A DNA stretch of 9,655 nt from an uncultured Methylotenera sp. (GTDB taxonomy: Bacteria; Pseudomonadota; Gammaproteobacteria; Burkholderiales; Methylophilaceae), in contig CALFXV010000094.1 of NCBI GenBank assembly GCA_937957775.1, positions 1 through 9,655 on the forward strand. Reading direction: 5' to 3'. The notes below the pieces were generated by a model. The model made no database searches, was not told the DNA's origin, and saw nothing but the letters and a program-made list of their open reading frames with translations. Every line of letters starts with the position of its first letter. The stretch's first letter is position 1. A program made the position numbers and the translations under genes. This document shows positions 6,390 through 9,655 of the stretch, one piece after another.

Positions 6390-7979
6390 ATGTCCACACT
6401 CGCGCCTACCGCTTTACAAGGTGAAATAAAACGCCGCCGCACCTTTGCCATTATTTCGCATCCGGATGCGGGTAAAACCACCTTAACTGAAAAGTTATTG
6501 TGGTTTGGAGGCGCCATACAAGTGGCCGGCGAAGTGCGTGGCCGTAAGGCTTCACGCCATGCCACGTCGGACTGGATGGAATTGGAAAAGCAACGCGGCA
6601 TCTCCGTGACCTCATCGGTCATGCAGTTCCCCTACCGCGAACACATGATCAACCTACTGGACACCCCAGGCCATGACGACTTCTCTGAAGACACTTACCG
6701 CACCCTAACCGCGGTCGATTCCGCGGTCATGGTGATTGATGCTGTGAATGGCGTGGAAGCGCAAACCATCAAATTGCTTAATGTGTGCCGCATGCGCGAC
6801 ACCCCCATCGTCACTTTCATCAACAAACTGGACCGCGAAAGCCGTGAACCCATAGAGTTGCTAGACGAAATAGAAACCACACTGGGCATGGAATGCGCGC
6901 CCATGACTTGGCCTATAGGCATGGGCAAAAGCTTTAGGGGCGTCTACAACCTCTATACCGACAGCATTGCCTTCTTTGACCCGCGCGCCGAGAAAGGCAC
7001 CTCGGAAATCATCCAAGGCCTAGACAACCCACGCCTGGATGAAGTGCTGGGCGCAGTGGCGGAGGAATTGCGCATCAACGTGGAGTTGGTCCGCGGCGCA
7101 TCGCACAGCTTTGATGCCGAACGCTATTTAAGCGGCAAACAAACGCCGGTTTACTTTGGTTCAGCCATCAACAACTTTGGCGTGCAATCGCTATTGGATG
7201 CGGTGGTCGATTTGTCGCCTGCGCCACTGGCGCGCAATGCGGCCAGTCGCAGCGTAGCGCCGGATGAGAATAAATTTACTGGTTTTGTGTTTAAAATACA
7301 AGCCAATATGGACCCCAAGCACCGCGATCGCATTGCCTTCTTAAGGGTGTGTTCCGGTCGCTTTGAGCGTGGCATGAAAATCAAACAAGTCAGCACCGGC
7401 AAGTTGATGGCGGTAAACAATGCCATCACCTTTATGGCACAAGACCGCACCACCATGGACGAAGCTTACTCCGGTGACATCATAGGCATACCCAACCACG
7501 GCACCATCAAAGTGGGCGATACCTTTAGTGAAAATGAAAACCTAAAATTCACTGGCTTGCCTTCTTTTGCCCCGGAATTTTTCCGCAAAGCAAGATTAAA
7601 AAATCCGTTAAAAATGAAGCAGTTGCAAAAAGGTCTTCAACAACTAGCTGAAGAAGGAGCGTCGCAATTATTCCGCCCTATACTCAGCAATGATTTGATT
7701 TTGGGTGCGGTCGGCATGCTGCAATTTGAAGTGGTGGCGCATCGCTTAGAGCACGAATACGGCGTGGACATTGTGTTTGAAAATTACGATTGCTACACCG
7801 CGCGTTGGTTGCGCGGTAAAGACAGCGACTTAAGCGCGATTGCCGATAAATACGGGTTCAATGTGGCAATGGACGGGGCGAATGAATACGTCTACTTAGC
7901 GCCTAACCGCGTGAACCTACAAATGGCCCAAGAGCGCTACCCGGACATAGAATTTTTAGAAACGCGTGAGCTCACCTAA
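6390..7979 (+). CDS. prfC: Peptide chain release factor 3
   Basis: Translational GTPase that removes RF1/RF2 from the ribosome after termination. It is 529 residues, the same length as E. coli RF3. The P-loop SHPDAGKTT (23-31), switch region [13 protein letters not shown]3 DTPGHDDF (91-98) and G4 NKLD (145-148) are all intact. Later, [16 protein letters not shown] and the C-terminal domain ([21 protein letters not shown] is in the conserved RF3 stretch) complete the protein. The ATG at 6390 has no clear Shine-Dalgarno, but the N-terminus lines up with the family. The 3' end overlaps the next gene by 14 bases, so the two are probably co-transcribed. Confidence 0.97.
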   Translation: MSTLAPTALQGEIKRRRTFAIISHPDAGKTTLTEKLLWFGGAIQVAGEVRGRKASRHATSDWMELEKQRGISVTSSVMQFPYREHMINLLDTPGHDDFSEDTYRTLTAVDSAVMVIDAVNGVEAQTIKLLNVCRMRDTPIVTFINKLDRESREPIELLDEIETTLGMECAPMTWPIGMGKSFRGVYNLYTDSIAFFDPRAEKGTSEIIQGLDNPRLDEVLGAVAEELRINVELVRGASHSFDAERYLSGKQTPVYFGSAINNFGVQSLLDAVVDLSPAPLARNAASRSVAPDENKFTGFVFKIQANMDPKHRDRIAFLRVCSGRFERGMKIKQVSTGKLMAVNNAITFMAQDRTTMDEAYSGDIIGIPNHGTIKVGDTFSENENLKFTGLPSFAPEFFRKARLKNPLKMKQLQKGLQQLAEEGASQLFRPILSNDLILGAVGMLQFEVVAHRLEHEYGVDIVFENYDCYTARWLRGKDSDLSAIADKYGFNVAMDGANEYVYLAPNRVNLQMAQERYPDIEFLETRELT

Positions 7980-8385
7980 GCCCTCAAGCAAACAAACGGC
8001 TACGCCAGCATGCCCCTGCGACAGCGGCTTAAACTATCACGATTGCTGTCAGCCCTACCATCAAGGCCAGCCTGCACCCAATGCGCTGGCTTTGATGCGC
8101 TCCCGTTACAGCGCTTACGCCTTAGCATTGCCTGAGTATTTATTGGCAACCTGGCACCCCGACAGCAGGCCAAGTAGCCTGGATCTCAGCGAGGACGCCG
8201 CCATAAATTGGCTAGGCCTTGCCATCAAACTGGCCACGCCAGAGCAAGACAACAAGGCCACAGTGGAATTTGTCGCGCGATACAAAGTGGCAGGCAAAGC
8301 CTACCGTCTGCACGAGCGCAGTGACTTCATCAAACTAGACCGGCGCTGGTATTACCTATCTGGCAAGCAACCGGACGGGCATTAA
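7966..8385 (+). CDS. ychJ: YchJ-family SEC-C metal-binding protein
   Basis: 139 residues, UPF0225/YchJ family. The N-terminal SEC-C motif [13 protein letters not shown] (16-28) supplies C16, C18, C27 and C28, which in SEC-C domains bind zinc. Then come [24 protein letters not shown] and the C-terminal segment [20 protein letters not shown] with WYYLSG, all family hallmarks. The start is a GTG that overlaps prfC by 14 bases. No later start would keep the SEC-C motif. The cellular function of YchJ is not established, so none is assigned. Its stop shares bases with the stop of the convergent gene on the other strand. Confidence 0.92.
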   Translation: MSSPKPSSKQTATPACPCDSGLNYHDCCQPYHQGQPAPNALALMRSRYSAYALALPEYLLATWHPDSRPSSLDLSEDAAINWLGLAIKLATPEQDNKATVEFVARYKVAGKAYRLHERSDFIKLDRRWYYLSGKQPDGH

Positions 8386-8948
8386 GCGTTATTAAACGCC
8401 TCGCACAATTGGCTTAATAACTGTCCAAATATAGGCGTGATTTCAGCCACGCTGTGCGGGCTTTCGTCATCGGTACCGGCAATCACAAAGGCTACCGTTA
8501 GCTTATCTAAATTTTCTCTGAATTCAGACCAATGCGCCGCTTCGGCATCGCCTATCAACTGGAATTTATGAAATCCCGACTCTATGATTTCGATCAACTC
8601 GGCATCCGGCAAGCCGGCGAACAAGGTTTTAGCAATGGTGATCTGCGCCACGCCTAAATTGGGTGCGATGTCTTCTTGCGCCAATGGCGTGGTAAAAAAA
8701 GCGTAGGCTAGTAAGGCATACGCTTGGTAGACACTAAGCATGTCAAAGTTTTCACTGCGTTCGGCTAAAGGCGAGCGCTCCGCCGCTTGTATGGCTTTAA
8801 AGGTGACGTAGCAACTTAAATAATCGGCGGCAGCCAGCGCATCGTAATCGTTTAAATCGGCATTCGGTTTTTGCTCATCGTCACGCAGGGTTTCCGCCAA
8901 ACATAGGGCGTGCATGAGTTTAATGCGTTTTGAATATTGAATTTCCAT
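8382..8948 (-). CDS. Hypothetical protein, 188 residues, acidic, unknown function
   Basis: Starts at the ATG at 8948 with a good AAGGA ribosome site six bases before it (8955-8959 on the plus strand) and ends convergently on ychJ, sharing the TTAA at the stop codons. The protein is soluble, acidic and probably mostly helical. It has no signal peptide, membrane helix or metal motif that I can see; a segment YQAYALLAYAFFTTPL is hydrophobic but short. It lies 65 bases downstream of yheS on the same strand. I do not recognise a family, and the coding call rests on length, ribosome site and codon pattern. Confidence 0.75.
   Translation of the reverse strand: MEIQYSKRIKLMHALCLAETLRDDEQKPNADLNDYDALAAADYLSCYVTFKAIQAAERSPLAERSENFDMLSVYQAYALLAYAFFTTPLAQEDIAPNLGVAQITIAKTLFAGLPDAELIEIIESGFHKFQLIGDAEAAHWSEFRENLDKLTVAFVIAGTDDESPHSVAEITPIFGQLLSQLCEAFNNA
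8386..8399. repeat. Small hairpin at the convergent gene ends
   Basis: GCGTT (8386-8390) and AACGC (8395-8399) pair over an ATTA loop, immediately after the ychJ stop and inside the last codons of the opposite gene. It may be a weak bidirectional stop signal. A five-pair stem could also occur by chance. Confidence 0.3.
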
Positions 8949-9013
8949 AGTGTGTCCTTGTCCGTCTTAATGGTTTTTTATAACGCCCTTGCAGGCAACT
9001 TCATTCATGTGGC

Positions 9014-9655
9014 CTAATCCAGCGCTGGCAGTTCCTCTAAGCGCTCATGCAGTTCCAACCAACGCTCTTCAGCCTGTTCGATTTGTTTAATGAGTTCGGC
9101 CTGCTTTTTCAGCAGATCCTGCAAGGCGGTTTTATCCGCGGCACTGTATAAGTCGTTGTCGTTTAAGCGCGCATCGCATGCCTGCTTTTCTTCCTGCCAT
9201 GCCGCGATGCGACTATCCAAATCGGCCACCTCTTTAAGTAAAGGCCGGCGCTCGGCAATTCTGGCTTGGCGCTCGGCTTTGTTCATGGCCCGATCTTGCT
9301 TACCCGGTTTGACTTCCAGCGTCGCTTGCAGGTTTTGTTTTTCTTTTAAGCGCTGCTCATTTAACCACAAACTATAGGCTTCCAAGTCGCCATCAAAAGG
9401 CACAGCTTGTCCGTCGGCCACCAACACAAATTCATCGCAACTGGCGCGCAGCAAAGCCCTATCATGCGAGACCAACACCACCCCGCCTTGGTAGTCTTGC
9501 AAGGCCATGGTCAAGGCATGACGCATTTCCAAATCCAAATGGTTGGTCGGTTCATCGAGCAACAGCAAATTCGGCCGCGTCCAGATCAACAAGGCCAAAG
9601 CTAAGCGTGACTTCTCACCACCGGAGAAATTCAAGCACGGCGATCTCGCCATGTC
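9014..9655 (-). CDS. yheS: ABC-F family ATPase (YheS-like), C-terminal part, 5' end outside the window
   Basis: Cytoplasmic duplicated-ATPase protein of the translation-associated ABC-F group. About 213 residues of the usual ~640 are visible. They begin just before the second ATPase signature FSGGEKSRLALALL, followed by Walker B LLLLDEPTNHLD, the H-loop VSHDR and PFDGDLEAYSLWL. A charged linker and a C-terminal coiled coil (about the last 85 residues, including LYSAADKTALQDLLKKQAEL) follow, and match YheS in order and wording. The ATG codon at 9652 is internal, not the start, because the frame is still open to the window edge. The gene downstream on the same strand follows after 65 bases. Confidence 0.93.
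   Translation of the reverse strand, partial: DMARSPCLNFSGGEKSRLALALLIWTRPNLLLLDEPTNHLDLEMRHALTMALQDYQGGVVLVSHDRALLRASCDEFVLVADGQAVPFDGDLEAYSLWLNEQRLKEKQNLQATLEVKPGKQDRAMNKAERQARIAERRPLLKEVADLDSRIAAWQEEKQACDARLNDNDLYSAADKTALQDLLKKQAELIKQIEQAEERWLELHERLEELPALD

Noticed and set aside
9090..9377. 95-codon plus-strand frame rich in Ser, Cys and Phe
   Set aside because: Antisense to the coiled-coil part of the YheS-like gene; its composition is the expected complement of Lys/Glu/Leu-rich coding.
1..9655. tRNA or rRNA genes, CRISPR arrays, insertion sequences
   Set aside because: I saw no cloverleaf-like segment, spaced direct repeats, transposase or terminal inverted repeats in the window.

Overview
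The window looks like a stretch of a betaproteobacterial genome. My best guess is a methylotroph of the Methylophilaceae type, because of the moderate-to-low GC, the gene styles of prfC, ychJ and yheS, and the c-type cytochromes. That placement is inference and not proven here. The first ~560 bases do not belong to the same organism. They encode the middle and C-terminal part of an actinobacterial-style histidyl-tRNA synthetase, which breaks off at a short ambiguous junction (about 550-577) and runs straight into a 5'-truncated spermidine/putrescine-type ABC permease (potI-like). This is most easily read as an assembly chimera.

Layout: (1) 3-593, hisS fragment. (2) ~562-1179, potI-like permease missing its N-terminus. 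(3) 1373-1588, a small secreted Lys/Ala-rich protein followed by a strong intrinsic terminator. (4) 1695-4049, a compact three-gene cytochrome operon: a NapC/NirT-type tetraheme membrane cytochrome (interrupted by a one-base frameshift in an A6 run), a Cyc2-like outer-membrane porin with a fused N-terminal monoheme cytochrome, and a small periplasmic monoheme cytochrome c. It is closed by a strong hairpin. (5) 4225-6316, an OmpR-family response regulator and a TctE-like sensor kinase, overlapping by 20 nt. (6) 6390-8385, prfC (release factor 3) overlapping a ychJ-like SEC-C protein. (7) On the minus strand, an unrecognised 188-residue protein (8382-8948) and the C-terminal third of an ABC-F ATPase of the YheS type (9014-9655, running off the window).

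The part worth attention is the cytochrome operon. Its three products cover the three compartments needed to move electrons between the quinone pool and the cell exterior: an inner-membrane quinol cytochrome, a periplasmic shuttle and an outer-membrane cytochrome-porin. The same architecture, built from different parts, is used for extracellular electron transfer and for Fe(II) oxidation. The adjacent two-component system lies on the same strand and could regulate it. The remaining genes (prfC, ychJ, yheS) are ordinary housekeeping genes.
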